DNA of 64,000 nucleotides from Symsagittifera roscoffensis (lineage: Eukaryota; Xenacoelomorpha; Acoela; Convolutidae). The stretch spans positions 80,355,200 through 80,419,199 of the forward strand of contig NC_087062.1 in the NCBI RefSeq assembly GCF_963678635.1, read 5' to 3'. Shown here one piece after another: positions 27,201 to 35,915 of this stretch (the stretch's first letter is position 1; every line of letters begins with the position of its first letter). The position numbers and the translations under genes are program-made. Below the pieces are notes generated by a model, which saw only the letters and a program-made list of their open reading frames with translations, had not been told where the DNA came from and ran no database searches.

Positions 27201-30200
27201 AAGCCTACCACTTGGGTTTCTATTTTCAAACTTAAACAAGGATAGCCGGTTACTGTGCAAGTAGCACAGAATGTTCCGAACATAGGTTTTAGAAAACTAC
27301 GGTTTATAAAGTTTTTTTAAACCAAATTAGTGTAGTTTTCCTGCTTGGCGTGATAAAAGGATCTGACATTTCAAAAAATAATTTTGGCATATTAGACAGC
27401 CATACTAACATAGGCAAATTGGACAAAAAAAATTGTAGAAAAATGACAAGAAAAAAAAATTTTTTCCCCAAAAATTTATGAAATTTTTGAAGTTTTTGGT
27501 TCCCAAAATGAAGCTAAAATACTCCAAAAACTAGTCTTACTTTGTTAAAATTAAGTTTTAAGGTCTTAAATTAGGCATATCTAGCTTTTAGGCCTGCTCG
27601 CTTGCTTTTTTCGCTCAAATCAAGACAAAAAATCAAAAATTTAAAAACCGGTTTTTCTCGACACTGGGAAAACTTTTTGGAAATTTTTTTATTTGGTTCA
27701 AATCACGATTAAAAGATATATCACGGCTTTAAAATGATATTCACTCAACCCAGTCCGATCATTTTTTATGGTACCTGATTTCGCGTGGAAAACAAAAAGC
27801 AAAAAAAACACACACCCGAACACAAAAGTCCTCCCCATTTTCAATGGTCGGAACAATAATACGTTGAAAAAACTTGAACATGGCGAAATAGTGCAGCCCG
27901 CATTTAAATATGTAACAGATAGAATACAATTTTCTGGAAGAAAACGTACCACCTAATTAATTTGCAATTAATCAATGTCAATGACTACCATCAAAAAACT
28001 GTCATTTGAAATATGGTTAATTTGAACTTACCCGTGGCAGTAAGTTTTTCCTTATCTGTTTTCACATCAAACTCTTTTATGATGTGTTTCTGATGAGATG
28101 AGAGGGCGTATACTGTATAAAAATGAAGGGCGGATAGTGAGGAGATGAAAGCCAGCATTTCTGCTCTGCCTACCACACCAGCAACCTAAAAACAAGCATA
28201 AAAAAACCTATGCGCAACTTGATCAAAAATTACTCAACTGGTGAAAAATCAGGAAATATTTTTTATTTCTATATAAAAAAAAGGAAAAACCAGAAGAGGA
28301 TAAATGAAAAAACTTGGTCTACCAAAATTTATATTGGTTTGCCAAAATTTTCGTTTGTTTCGATAGAAGTTAATTCTAGGCAAACATGCCAGACATTTGA
28401 ATATAAAGTTAGAAAAGGAACAAAAATTACGAAGAGGAATCACAGCCGACAATCTTTGAGCCGGCCGAGTCAAGACAGCATATTAGAGACAAAATTAACA
28501 CATGACTCAAATCATTTACACATACCTACGAAATTATCGCTTGATTGATAATGTTGCCAAACGTAGACACGAGAGATTATAATGTCATTGTTATTGCTCT
28601 CGAGTTTGAGTTGACAATGGAAACTCTTATGACAAATAAAAAGAACGGAATGCTAGTTTATGATGTATACGCATATTAAAAATCGAGTTCTAACAGACAT
28701 CTCATTTTCGTGGCGATGTGTTTTATCTAAATGCGATGGCCGTTTGGGCTGGTTCGACATTGAATTTCCTAAACGAGCCACCATTGATTTCGAAATAGCG
28801 ATCAAAAATGCGTTCAATTCAATATCCAACAATGTACAAATTCGATACCGCTATTTCCATTAGGGCCAAAGCGTCTGACGTCAAAATCAGTCTACTGGGG
28901 ATACAAACAACTACAAGATAGATCTAGAAATCCGCGAGCATGTCCGAATGCTGTTGAGTATCGCTTTCCTGCCAGTAAGTTACTGCTTTTGAAACACTTC
29001 AGAAGACATGCCCTAAAACAGCCTACTTAATCTTCAATTACTTTGAGGAAAATTACGTTGGTCGACTCTCGGCGGCAAATGGAACTCGTCAAAACCCCAG
29101 ATTCGACGTTGACAGCTGGAGTTAACCGGGCGGCTCAGAACAAACAATGCTGTCGAAGGTTGGAATAGCAGCTTCGTTAAACTCGTGAACGGCAAGCACC
29201 TATCATTTCCCAAACTCATAGAAAAATTTTTGGAAGAACAGAAAAATTCTGAAATCTTGATCGAAAAAATGTGTGCCGGGCAAAGAGTGTCATGTTATAA
29301 AAAACCTCTATACGACAAACTTGACAAAAACTTTTCCGAATTAATTGCGGCCTACGACCCAAGTAATTTTCAGAGTTTCCTAAAAGGAAGCAGCTGCAAC
29401 ATAAAACTATAATTGAAAGTCAAATTATTTTCGAGTTGATATTGCGAAGCAACAAATTTCAATAAATTTTTCTAAGTTGAACTTTTTCCCCGAATTTTCA
29501 AACTTAAGCTAGCCGTTTTGAAAACGGCAAAATGATCAATATAATCACGCTTTTCCCATCCTCTTCCCTTTTGGCTCAATCGAGTCAACCCATTTCAATT
29601 TTGACCAAATTACTTAAACTTTTTGTCAGACCCGAGATTTGAACTTCAGACCTTTTGGCCATGAAACCAATGACTCCATCGCTCGGCCAAACGCGCTTTT
29701 AAATTTCAACATGTTCTTGAAAGTTTTGTCTCACTTCGACTGTTCGATGGCTAATTGGTACGCATATAAACTAATTAAAGAACGATCAAACAACATCAGA
29801 AGAACAAAGCATTAAAGATCACAAAGTCAAATCAAAGAAATTAATTTTGCAAAACAATTTCGGACAATTTTGTCTGGGACATAAATGCCTGGTACAATTT
29901 TACAAATTCGGACTATTTTATCAAGGACAAATGTCTATGCACCATTTGAGCAGACAGAAGTTGAACCGAGCAAAAATGATTTTACAAAAAAAAACTTCAA
30001 TGTTTCAAGTCCCACCTGAAACTACAATGAACTACACTTGCAACAACAATGAAAAATGCACACACCGCAAAAAAATCAGTGATGTGGTAAGTAAGCCGAC
30101 AATCTTTCAGCAGAAACCAACTGAAATTAAAAAAAAAATTCGGAAATATATATATTCTTAATCTTTCAAGTCCCCCTGATAATAGAATGAACAAACTTGT

Positions 30201-32049
30201 GCTTGCAAGCAACTGCAAATATAATGAAAACCACTTGCCCCTTGCAACCTCGGCAAGGACTCCAAGGGAATACGTGAAAAGAAGATCGAGTGAGAAAAGT
30301 TGTTGACGGGAAAAAGTTTAGTTCCCAACAACAAGATATTGCTCTCGCAGGTATAAATAACTATCAGAACTCGAAGTTCAAGTTAAACGGTTAAAATGAG
30401 GAGCTGGAACATGATATAGTAAGAAGATGAGTCCAGCAGAAGAGTCCTGTAAACAAAGTTTCAGCGGTAAAAAAAATCTGTTAGACGGTTGCAATGCATT
30501 GTGTAATGGCAAGGTTAACAAATATTTAACGGGCGGCTGTAATTGCGCTTGAGCTAAGTTCATTCGTCACTCACCGCTTCAACATGGACCGGATGAACTG
30601 CGAACAAAAGCGCGGCTGTGACTGCAACGGACTCCTCAAACCATAGTTGACCAGCTAACTTCTCTCTTCCTTTCTGTGCATGGTTATTTCTGAGATCTTT
30701 CGATGCCACCAGGAAATGAAAAAAAGCCCATGTTGCAAAAGAGTGGAGCAATGCATTTGCAAAATGGTAGCCGAAAGGTTCCAGTTCGTGCAACCAGTAA
30801 TTCAGACGAAAAGTCAGCACTGTCAGTGGTCGATACGATTTGTGGCTCCTCTCCTACAGAGAAACTATTCTGCTAATCTATTAACTTATTTAAAGAGTTT
30901 AACTTTTTGAAAAACTGTTTTTTTTTTAATGTTTGAAGTATACTGAAGAGCCATTTCAATTGACAGTAATTCAATGACCCCGCTCTATATAATAAAATAA
31001 TTGGCAGTTTCTTAAGTATCCCCCTTTCGGACCTTGTTAACTATTTCCCCATATGCATGTATTATTTTTGACCACCCTTTCTGTATAAAATATGCATTTC
31101 AAAAATGCAAGCAATTAATTAGGTTTTCATTTTTTACGCGTTCGTATTTGTATTACTCACTATTTCTAAAATACCTACATAGAAACTTTAATTAAATATA
31201 TTTTCTGAAAATTATTTTAAGCTATTGATAATGTGGCAGCCAAAGTTGAATTTCTGAAAATCAAAATAGGGGAAGGGGGGAATAGTTAACAAGATCCATT
31301 TATTGTGTAGCTTAACTTTCAGTTATTGCAACTCCTAAGCTTTCATTGGCCTAAAGGTTATAGAAAATGACCAACAGGCTGTAAAAGGGACTTATTATTG
31401 AAAGAAATCCATTATTCGAATTTAAAATTTAAAAATATATGGCCCTAATGCTCTTTGAACTTCAAGACAAAGTTGATTCAATTAGAAAATGCATCGTAAG
31501 GTAGTTTTGATTCCTCTAGGGTTTTCATCCACTTGATATCCACTTGGTTTTCATAACATCTAACAATGGGTTTTTTTAAAATCCACTTTCGAAACTATAT
31601 CTTGTACGTTTATTCGTGCTAATTCCTTGTTCGTTTTAGAGGGGCGTTTTTGTAGAGCCACATGTAATTTGCCTATTTTTAGCAGATGAATTTGAATTGA
31701 ACTCAAAACGTGCATTAATACGTAATTGCATTCATAAATGCATAAATATATATGAATGCACAGATGTTTATATTAAAGCGCTTTAAGATTTTTCCTAAAA
31801 AGAACAATAAAAAATAACCTAGACCTATACAGAACTCTAAAATACGTTGATACTCTTAATAAGATCAATTACGCTTTTCATTGCTGTTCCCCAAAAATCA
31901 TTGAAAAACAGATCAGTCCAGGCACTTGAGCTTCTCAGATCGTAGTTCTTTATTATTGCAGCGCTGTCGTCGAACACGAAACCACACCAGAGACTAGTAA
32001 CAAAAGCCAGAAAAGCTAACAAGCTACAAACCAAATGGCTGCAGCTCAT
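20899..32049 (-). CDS. TMTC3-like ER O-mannosyltransferase, 5' seven exons (partial gene)
   Basis: Seven exons on the minus strand splice in phase into about 553 residues matching the membrane half of TMTC3 (transmembrane and TPR repeat-containing protein 3). Known role: TMTC1-4 are polytopic ER proteins with a GT-C-like fold that put O-mannose on cadherin domains. Visible signatures: GFVFDDSAA (the luminal acidic pair, D27-D28) in exon 1; [18 protein letters not shown] and [10 protein letters not shown] in exon 2; [11 protein letters not shown] in exon 3; [11 protein letters not shown] in exon 4; LPTFTAFDNPAA across exons 5/6; [19 protein letters not shown] in exon 6; and [20 protein letters not shown] in exon 7. 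It is closest to TMTC3 ([29 protein letters not shown]), though CPWWLC recalls TMTC4. Exon 5 carries an extra charged loop. The TPR half is not in the window and should lie to the left of the satellite. Coordinates include introns. Confidence 0.93.
21355..21640 (-). CDS. TMTC3 exon 6 (286 nt)
   Basis: Acceptor GAGTTTCAG. It holds [33 protein letters not shown] and [18 protein letters not shown] (the DUF1736 region), and ends in phase 0 at GTGAGT. Confidence 0.93.
21885..22330 (+). repeat. Repeat B, three tandem units in TMTC3 intron 5
   Basis: Three units of about 165 bp share ATATCTCG-AAAAC, GAGCAGTCATA, TTTGCAAC, GAGAGTACTCTGACAG and CCCAACTACAGGGTT. The same family recurs at 26.5-27.2, 42.8, 44.0-44.4, 48.2-48.5 and 51.8-52.2 kb. 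Confidence 0.85.
22335..23200 (+). repeat. Repeat A, two copies in TMTC3 intron 5
   Basis: The first copy is about 22335-22560 and the second about 22725-23200. The second includes the GCAGATGAATTTCAATTGAA block and the CACTACGTTCA tail that elsewhere abuts exon 1 or its copies. Short ORFs here are not shared between copies and look accidental. Confidence 0.75.
23298..23620 (-). CDS. TMTC3 exon 5 (323 nt), with extended loop
   Basis: Acceptor TTGTTTCAG. It reads [10 protein letters not shown], then a polar basic stretch rich in R, K and G, then a hydrophobic leucine-rich segment, and ends with GGELPTFTA in phase 2 before GTAAGT. From the memory of vertebrate TMTC3, the segment before LPxFT is about 40 residues longer here. 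Confidence 0.9.
23789..23868 (-). repeat. tRNA-like sequence (tRNA pseudogene or SINE head)
   Basis: On the minus strand: an A-box-like GCTGAGTGGATAGTGC, an anticodon-arm-like GAGA-CTCAAAA-TCTC (CAA anticodon, Leu-like) and a B-box-like GATTCGAATCC. No clear closing acceptor stem was seen, so a tRNA-derived SINE or a relic is more likely than a working tRNA gene. Confidence 0.45.
24120..24800. mobile_element. Nested inverted-repeat element in TMTC3 intron 4
   Basis: A 22-bp perfect inverted repeat (CTCATGCGCGAAGGACCGAA plus TG) lies at 24242-24263 and 24641-24662. Outside it, a pyrimidine-rich arm at 24131-24164 is matched by the purine-rich complement at 24762-24789. The two arm pairs are nested on about the same centre, as in a MITE or foldback element. 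The 111-codon minus-strand ORF across its right half is probably accidental. Confidence 0.55.
24402..24601 (+). repeat. Direct tandem duplication of about 100 bp
   Basis: ACCTTTCAAG-GTTTCGTAATG through AAAAATTGACTT-CGGCT occurs twice, from 24402 and from 24503. The second copy has a 10-bp partial duplication of TTCATTTTAA. It lies inside the inverted-repeat element. Confidence 0.85.
25562..25692 (-). CDS. TMTC3 exon 4 (131 nt)
   Basis: Acceptor TTTATTTGCAG. In phase with exon 3 it reads [12 protein letters not shown] and then [16 protein letters not shown], a family hallmark, and ends at CAG|GTACGA in phase 0. A longer ORF in another frame across this exon is a shadow. Confidence 0.92.
25820..25890. 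repeat. Repeat F (GCACC-TCC-GGTGC hairpin motif)
   Basis: It contains TGTAACGCACCTCCGGTGCT, followed by an AT-rich stretch with a TATATA run. Related copies are at 43811, 48001 and 51559. In all of them F precedes repeat B. Confidence 0.7.
26540..27240 (+). repeat. Repeat B, degenerate tandem array in TMTC3 intron 3
   Basis: About four diverged units share CATATCTCG, GCAGTCA-A-TTGGAGG, TTGCAAC and GAGAGTACCCTGACA. Spacing is about 200 bp. No coding content was recognised. Confidence 0.75.
27865..27956 (+). repeat. Repeat C, partial copy
   Basis: ACATGGCGA-ATAGTG-AGCCCGC followed by AATTGTATT-like sequence matches 43030, 44540, 48648 and 52215, where it always follows repeat B. The short ORFs across it in both strands are unrelated to each other and probably chance. 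Confidence 0.6.
28032..28185 (-). CDS. TMTC3 exon 3 (154 nt)
   Basis: Acceptor TTTTTAG, then [16 protein letters not shown], continuing the HPVHVEA motif of exon 2 as in other TMTC proteins (HPIHTEA-VxGVVGRA). It ends in phase 1 at a GTAAGT donor. Confidence 0.92.
28630..29411 (+). pseudogene. FLYWCH/MULE transposase pseudogene
   Basis: It lies inside TMTC3 intron 2, opposite to the gene. The start (28630-28750) reads as a degenerate FLYWCH zinc finger (NGMLVYD, Y, then [11 protein letters not shown] across frames). Next comes [15 protein letters not shown] and YFH, matching the DFE..IKNA...FH part of Mutator-like (MULE) transposases. After that come [26 protein letters not shown], the hallmark [19 protein letters not shown], and a C-terminal [13 protein letters not shown]. 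Several stops and frameshifts separate these blocks, and the piece between the zinc finger and the DFE block looks shortened. Reaction of the live family: cut-and-paste transposition. Terminal repeats were not identified. Confidence 0.8.
29625..29697 (-). repeat. tRNA-like sequence (A and B boxes)
   Basis: On the minus strand, TTGGCCGAGCGATGG matches a Leu/Ser-type A box and AGTTCAAATCTC a B box, with a TTGG/CCAA arm between them around CAT. The acceptor stem is not closed. A SINE head or tRNA relic inside TMTC3 intron 2 is likeliest. Confidence 0.45.
29698..30574. other. Intron 2 remainder, no gene seen
   Basis: AT-rich sequence with a 104-codon ORF (29847-30161) of no recognisable family and a loose direct repeat of CTTTCAAGTCCC near 30000 and 30160. 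Nothing further is supported. Confidence 0.5.
30575..30853 (-). CDS. TMTC3 exon 2 (93 codons)
   Basis: Acceptor TCTCTGTAG, then [12 protein letters not shown] and [19 protein letters not shown] hydrophobic segment and [10 protein letters not shown] follow, then a GTGAGT donor. Both boundaries are phase 0 and match exons 1 and 3. Confidence 0.93.
31370..31870 (+). repeat. Repeat A, copy abutting TMTC3 exon 1
   Basis: A full-length copy in intron 1 ending directly at the exon 1 donor. It includes the GCAGATGAATTTGAATTGAA block, the ATAAATGCATAAATATAT block and the ATACGTTGATACTCTTAATA tail. The same order (A, then exon-1-like sequence) is kept in the upstream copies. The rest of intron 1 (30854-31369) shows nothing distinctive. 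Confidence 0.75.
31873..32049 (-). CDS. TMTC3 exon 1 (start codon, 59 codons)
   Basis: It starts at ATG 32049 and runs through a hydrophobic segment (residues 4-22), then [13 protein letters not shown] and [12 protein letters not shown]. It ends in phase 0 before a GTAATT donor. The start fits the usual distance to the FDD motif in TMTC3. A TTTTTAGG acceptor-like sequence just upstream would allow a separate 5' UTR exon. Three degenerate copies of this exon occur at 42.4, 45.3 and 49.5 kb. Confidence 0.92.
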
Positions 32050-32199
32050 ACCGAACCTAAAAATACCTAAAATTTGAACCTAAAAACTTTGAAATTGCAA
32101 GGCTTAACCTGTTAAATTTAGTGCGAACATTGACAAGGTACATCAATTGAGTATCTAGTTGCCGAACGCCACGCCGAAGAACAAAATCAAACATGATGT

Positions 32200-32418
32200 A
32201 GAACAATTTTGAACACGGATCTAGTTGTACTCTCATGTCGTTGATCAATGCATTCACGAACAACAAAAAAAATCATAGATTGAAAATGAAGTATATGTAT
32301 ATTGCTAAAACAAAATAAAATTATCAAATAACATCTAACAATGGAATAAATTAAGACATTGTTTATTGTCCAATAGATTTAAAATAATTCCACCCTATTT
32401 TGCCATAGGGTGCCACTG
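32200..32418. repeat. Repeat D, left part of the copy split by the LINE
   Basis: Matches the 250-bp tandem units near 50 kb: CATGTCGTTGATCAATGCATTC, TTGCTAAAACAAAAT and TGCCATAGGGTGCCACTGT. The unit stops at GCCACTGT and resumes after the LINE with TTATCTTCAACGTACAG (37520 on). It lies in the 5' flank of TMTC3. Confidence 0.75.
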
Positions 32419-32509
32419 TACCCGTCCTTAGCCTAATTGTTGTGATAAACTTATTAAATAGATTCAGGGATATGAGCGAGGACTGAACCTGACTCTCAAA
32501 CTCACAACA

Positions 32510-32998
32510 TGCCTGCAGCCGGAAAGAAAAACCGGAAGAATACAAGCCCCCCAGTGTTCTCAGTGGTTCCGATACCCGTCTCCAGAAACCTCAACCACCA
32601 GATCCCAGTTGCTTCAACGGCATACGGATACAGAATTTAAAAGAACCGGATCACGAACTCTCATCTGACAACATGGAGTCTGATATGGCCAAAGTACGCA
32701 CAATTTTAAATGATCTATGCGGAGAAGAAACTAGCGTTGCGGATCTCTACCGTACTGGGAAGAAAAAAGAAAATGTTACAAGACCAAGAACACTGATAGT
32801 CAAGCTACCGAACGACTGGCAGTACCGAAAGGTTCTGGCAAGTACACATAAGTTGAAGAACTCTTCTGACAACGTCTTTATCTCCCGTGAACTAACGAAA
32901 GTTGAACTTGAGCTAGAAAAGAGTTTGCTGAATGTGCCAGTCGGTCATATTTGGAAGTTTGACCTTGAGAGAAGCAAAAAACACTTGATTTTGGAGTG
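32510..32998 (+). pseudogene. LINE ORF1 remnant
   Basis: It opens at ATG 32510 with MPAAGKKNRKN, then a stop near 32638 and a shift into another frame that stays open to 32998 (from MESDMAKVRTIL). The segment RPRTLIVKLPNDW..RKVL followed by VFISRELTKVELE resembles the C-terminal RNA-binding part of CR1-like ORF1 proteins (RPRPLLVK... FI..DLT). The ending VPVGHIWKFDLERSKK is shared in nucleotide sequence with the fragment at 41410. Non-functional as it stands. Confidence 0.65.
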
Positions 32999-33973
32999 AA
33001 ATTTAATTTTTCAAAATTTCGAATGGAACCTGTCATGCACGATTTTCTCGCGATAACTGAAAATCAGAAAAGAGAAATCAGAACAATTTCAGAACGATTG
33101 AGTCACACACGCGGGAAAGTTGTAAGAAAAAGCAGTAGGAAATTGCTATTCGCAATTTCCATCACTATAATAATCGAGAGTAGAGCTGTCCCATCTGTGA
33201 CAGAGACGAGAGCATTCCCTCGAATTGGATTATAACGACTGGAGTATTATTCGGAACTGGACTAGAGTGAACCTTCGGTGGAAAGGTGGACAGCTTGAGT
33301 GTCCTAATGGTTCACAAGAAAACTATTGTCTAGAGTATAAACTCGTTCTCATTGTTAAAACTATAAAACATTAGACTCATTTAGTTACGTTATTTAATTC
33401 TTGAGTTAACTACCGTCTGGATTATTTCCCACTTCTCGAGCGTGCTACTATGTGAGTACAAATTTAAATTCTAGAGTGTGTTTTATGATTGTTATGTTGA
33501 GGTAAGGCGAGTTTTAGGTTGATCCATCTGAAATGGATCAAAGTTCCACTGTCTAATAAAAAAGCAACTTAACGGATTGTTCCAACCCGGTTTTTAACGG
33601 CGTTCATGTATTTTGGGTATCTAGAGACCTAAGTATGGGGACGTTTCTAATTCTAGAGTGGGGGGATATTTTAGTAGTAGCCTTTAAGCTGTAACGGGTC
33701 GTAGTCTCATGTCACAAGCGAACCGAACTGGCTCCGACCGTTCTTGAGGTAGAAAAACACAAGAGATGGTGTCCCTGACCCTTGAGCCAGTGGTTATAGG
33801 GCCTATTTTTCTTAAGCCTCATGTGGGACTGCAGTAGACGAATGTTACAGAAATGCCGATACGAACTTTTTCAGTCTGGTCAGGTCGCAAAGGAAAACGC
33901 AAAAACCCGTGGTTTGAAACTGTTTATAAACGGACAGGAACATAAATTGGATTGACTACAAGCCAAATTTGTC

Positions 33974-34289
33974 ACTTAGTTGCTAATTAATGCCAGATCC
34001 CTCAAAAAACCAAACGCCCTGATACATTTACATACAGACATGCTAGACCAAAATGTTGACATCTGTCTTGTTTGCGAAAGCTGGTTGGGTGTTAATGTTA
34101 ATTATTCCTTCATGCTGCCTGGTTACCACCTTGAAAGACATGATCGAAGCCATAAGAATTCGAATAAGCAAACTGGAGGCGGAGTATGTGCATTTAATAG
34201 GCACAACCTGTCGTACGCACGGCTACATCTTCTCGGTTCCGATCAATTTGAAATTTTGTGGCTTGACTTCTTCGTAAGTCCTCGTGTTT
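33974..34289 (+). pseudogene. LINE endonuclease, 5' half
   Basis: It reads LLINARSLKKPNAL, DICLVCESWLG and GGGVCAFNRHNLS, the first blocks of the apurinic-like endonuclease at the start of CR1/jockey-type ORF2 (N, E and GGG motifs). It stops exactly where a DNA transposon enters at 34290. Between ORF1 and this point (33000-33970) I see only spacer, including the YGAGGCGAGTTT-AGGTTGATCC block shared with 41810. Confidence 0.8.
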
Positions 34290-35213
34290 TGTAACCTTCG
34301 CCCGGAAGATACATATCGACGGAAAACAAAACTAAGTCTTAAGACGACTGGCTAGCGTCTAAACAGAGCTTTGCATGCTTTTCACCGTCTCTACCAAGCC
34401 AGTACTTTTCGGTGGTCTTTTCTAACATCGGGTCGACAAAAACGTTACTGCCTTCGGCTTCGGTCAAAACACTCAAATTAACTAGATTACATGCAGAAAT
34501 AGTGAGCTCATGGCTGGGTCTCAGTATCCCCAGACCACGAGGTCACTCCTAAAAACAGGGCTACTACTATTTATTATATTACTATTGTTTTTGTTCAGTA
34601 GATAAAAATCATCATCTCCATCGAAGATGGATCAACCCTTTCCCCCAACTCCTAGCTTCTCATACCTATCAAAACGAATCCAGATATTAATTAAATTCAA
34701 GTCAGGACATGACAGGAAGCTAAAAGTTTATGCAACAGGATAAAAGTTTCAGTTCCTTTACCCTTCCGGATTGATGAATCCGCTGGATCAAGCTCGCTAA
34801 TCCTGATTTTCTCTTAATCCGGAAGGCCGTCTCTCACCCTTCACCGTTGTTCGCAACGGCCTTGCAACTATTGTAGCAGCACAATAGTTGCAACTCGGAG
34901 TGTTCTTCTGTTACTCTGTAACTCGTTGTTGTTTTCCGATCTCAATTTCGTTGTTGTTGCTAGCGCAGCTAATGTTGTTCTTTTCTTCTTTCTCGTTTCC
35001 GTCAAAATGGCCGTTTCTGACGTTTCTCAGAAATATGACGTCATAATTCGAATTTTTGAAATTTTAAAATACCAGAATATTCTGGCCCTCACCGTTTGGC
35101 CAATCGTTCCAATAACGTTTTTAGTTCGTAATAACCACCAATCCGGAAGGCTCGCTGCTAAAAATTCGAATTCTGCAGAGATTGCATTTTGGCCATTCTG
35201 GTCGAATATCACA
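34290..35213. mobile_element. Non-autonomous DNA transposon, copy 1 (924 bp, TSD TTT)
   Basis: It begins TGTAACCTTCGCCC and ends in the imperfect inverted complement (TGTGATATTCGACC read inward), flanked by TTT on both sides. It is about 80 percent like copy 2 at 38348-39275 by eye. It holds an inverted AATCCGGAAG pair near 34767 and 34817 and a perfect 11-bp hairpin at 34864-34891. No transposase was recognised; the 139-codon ORF (34926-35345) crosses the element's end and is not conserved in copy 2. A 3-bp target duplication fits PIF/Harbinger or CACTA-type elements, but the termini do not settle the family. Confidence 0.85.
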
Positions 35214-35216
35214 TTT

Positions 35217-35820
35217 TACACTGCTTACTTTACTTCCCTCCGCCTCCAGACGCCTGTAATGCGGAAGCAGTCTCCGAACATATTATTTCCACGAGGAGAA
35301 CAGCATGCAAAACACAACCTAAGGTTGCGTTGTCGTATGTGGTGACCTGAATTCCCTCGACACAGGCCTAATTTCGACTCATTTCAGTTTGCATCTTGTT
35401 AACACCGACCCAACGCGCGGAGCACGAAATCTTGACAAATTTCTATGCGATGACCCGAGTATATTCCAATGCTGCAAAACGTTTCCGCTTACAATATCAA
35501 GTGACCACCTGGGAGTTATTGCAAAGATCGCCAAATCCAAGCATTCTCGCAGGAAAATAGTTTTCCGAGACCAACCTGTTCAATTTAAACGATCTTGCAA
35601 TCTTGCATTGGATCAATGTGACTTTTCTCAAATCCTGCACGCAAATATGGTCAATCAGGCGGTTTCAGAATTGAGCCATGTCCTCACCTCGTATTTTAAC
35701 CATTTCTGTCCCTTGCCCTGGGTTTCTCTAAGAAACACTGAGCCACCATTTGTCACACCAGTTGTAAAGCTTTCGCTTAAAAAGAAAAACAAGCTATTCA
35801 AGAAAAGCCGAGTGCTTTAG
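35217..35820 (+). pseudogene. LINE endonuclease, 3' half
   Basis: If the insert and one TTT are mentally removed, the frame of the 5' half continues open through LYFPPPDA. A single-base shift near 35320 then leads into VVCGDLNSLDT (the GDxN motif). Next comes HLVNTDPTRGARNLDKFL and the final SSDHLGV block (SDH motif). It ends at a stop at 35820 shortly before the RT ORF, with a further frame change between them. Confidence 0.75.
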
Positions 35821-35915
35821 CGGTTGCTGCAGAAATTTGACACCAGATTTTTTCCAATAACTCTCGGAACAAACAAAAGGGAAGCAAATTGTGGTGGAAG
35901 CAAGTCAACTATTAA

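Noticed and set aside
28210-28548. Plus-strand ORF of 112 codons
   Set aside because: AT-rich, lysine/asparagine-rich, opposed by another ORF in antisense, and no family recognised.
34926-35345. 139-codon ORF as the transposon's own gene
   Set aside because: It crosses the transposon end into LINE sequence and is not open in the second copy.
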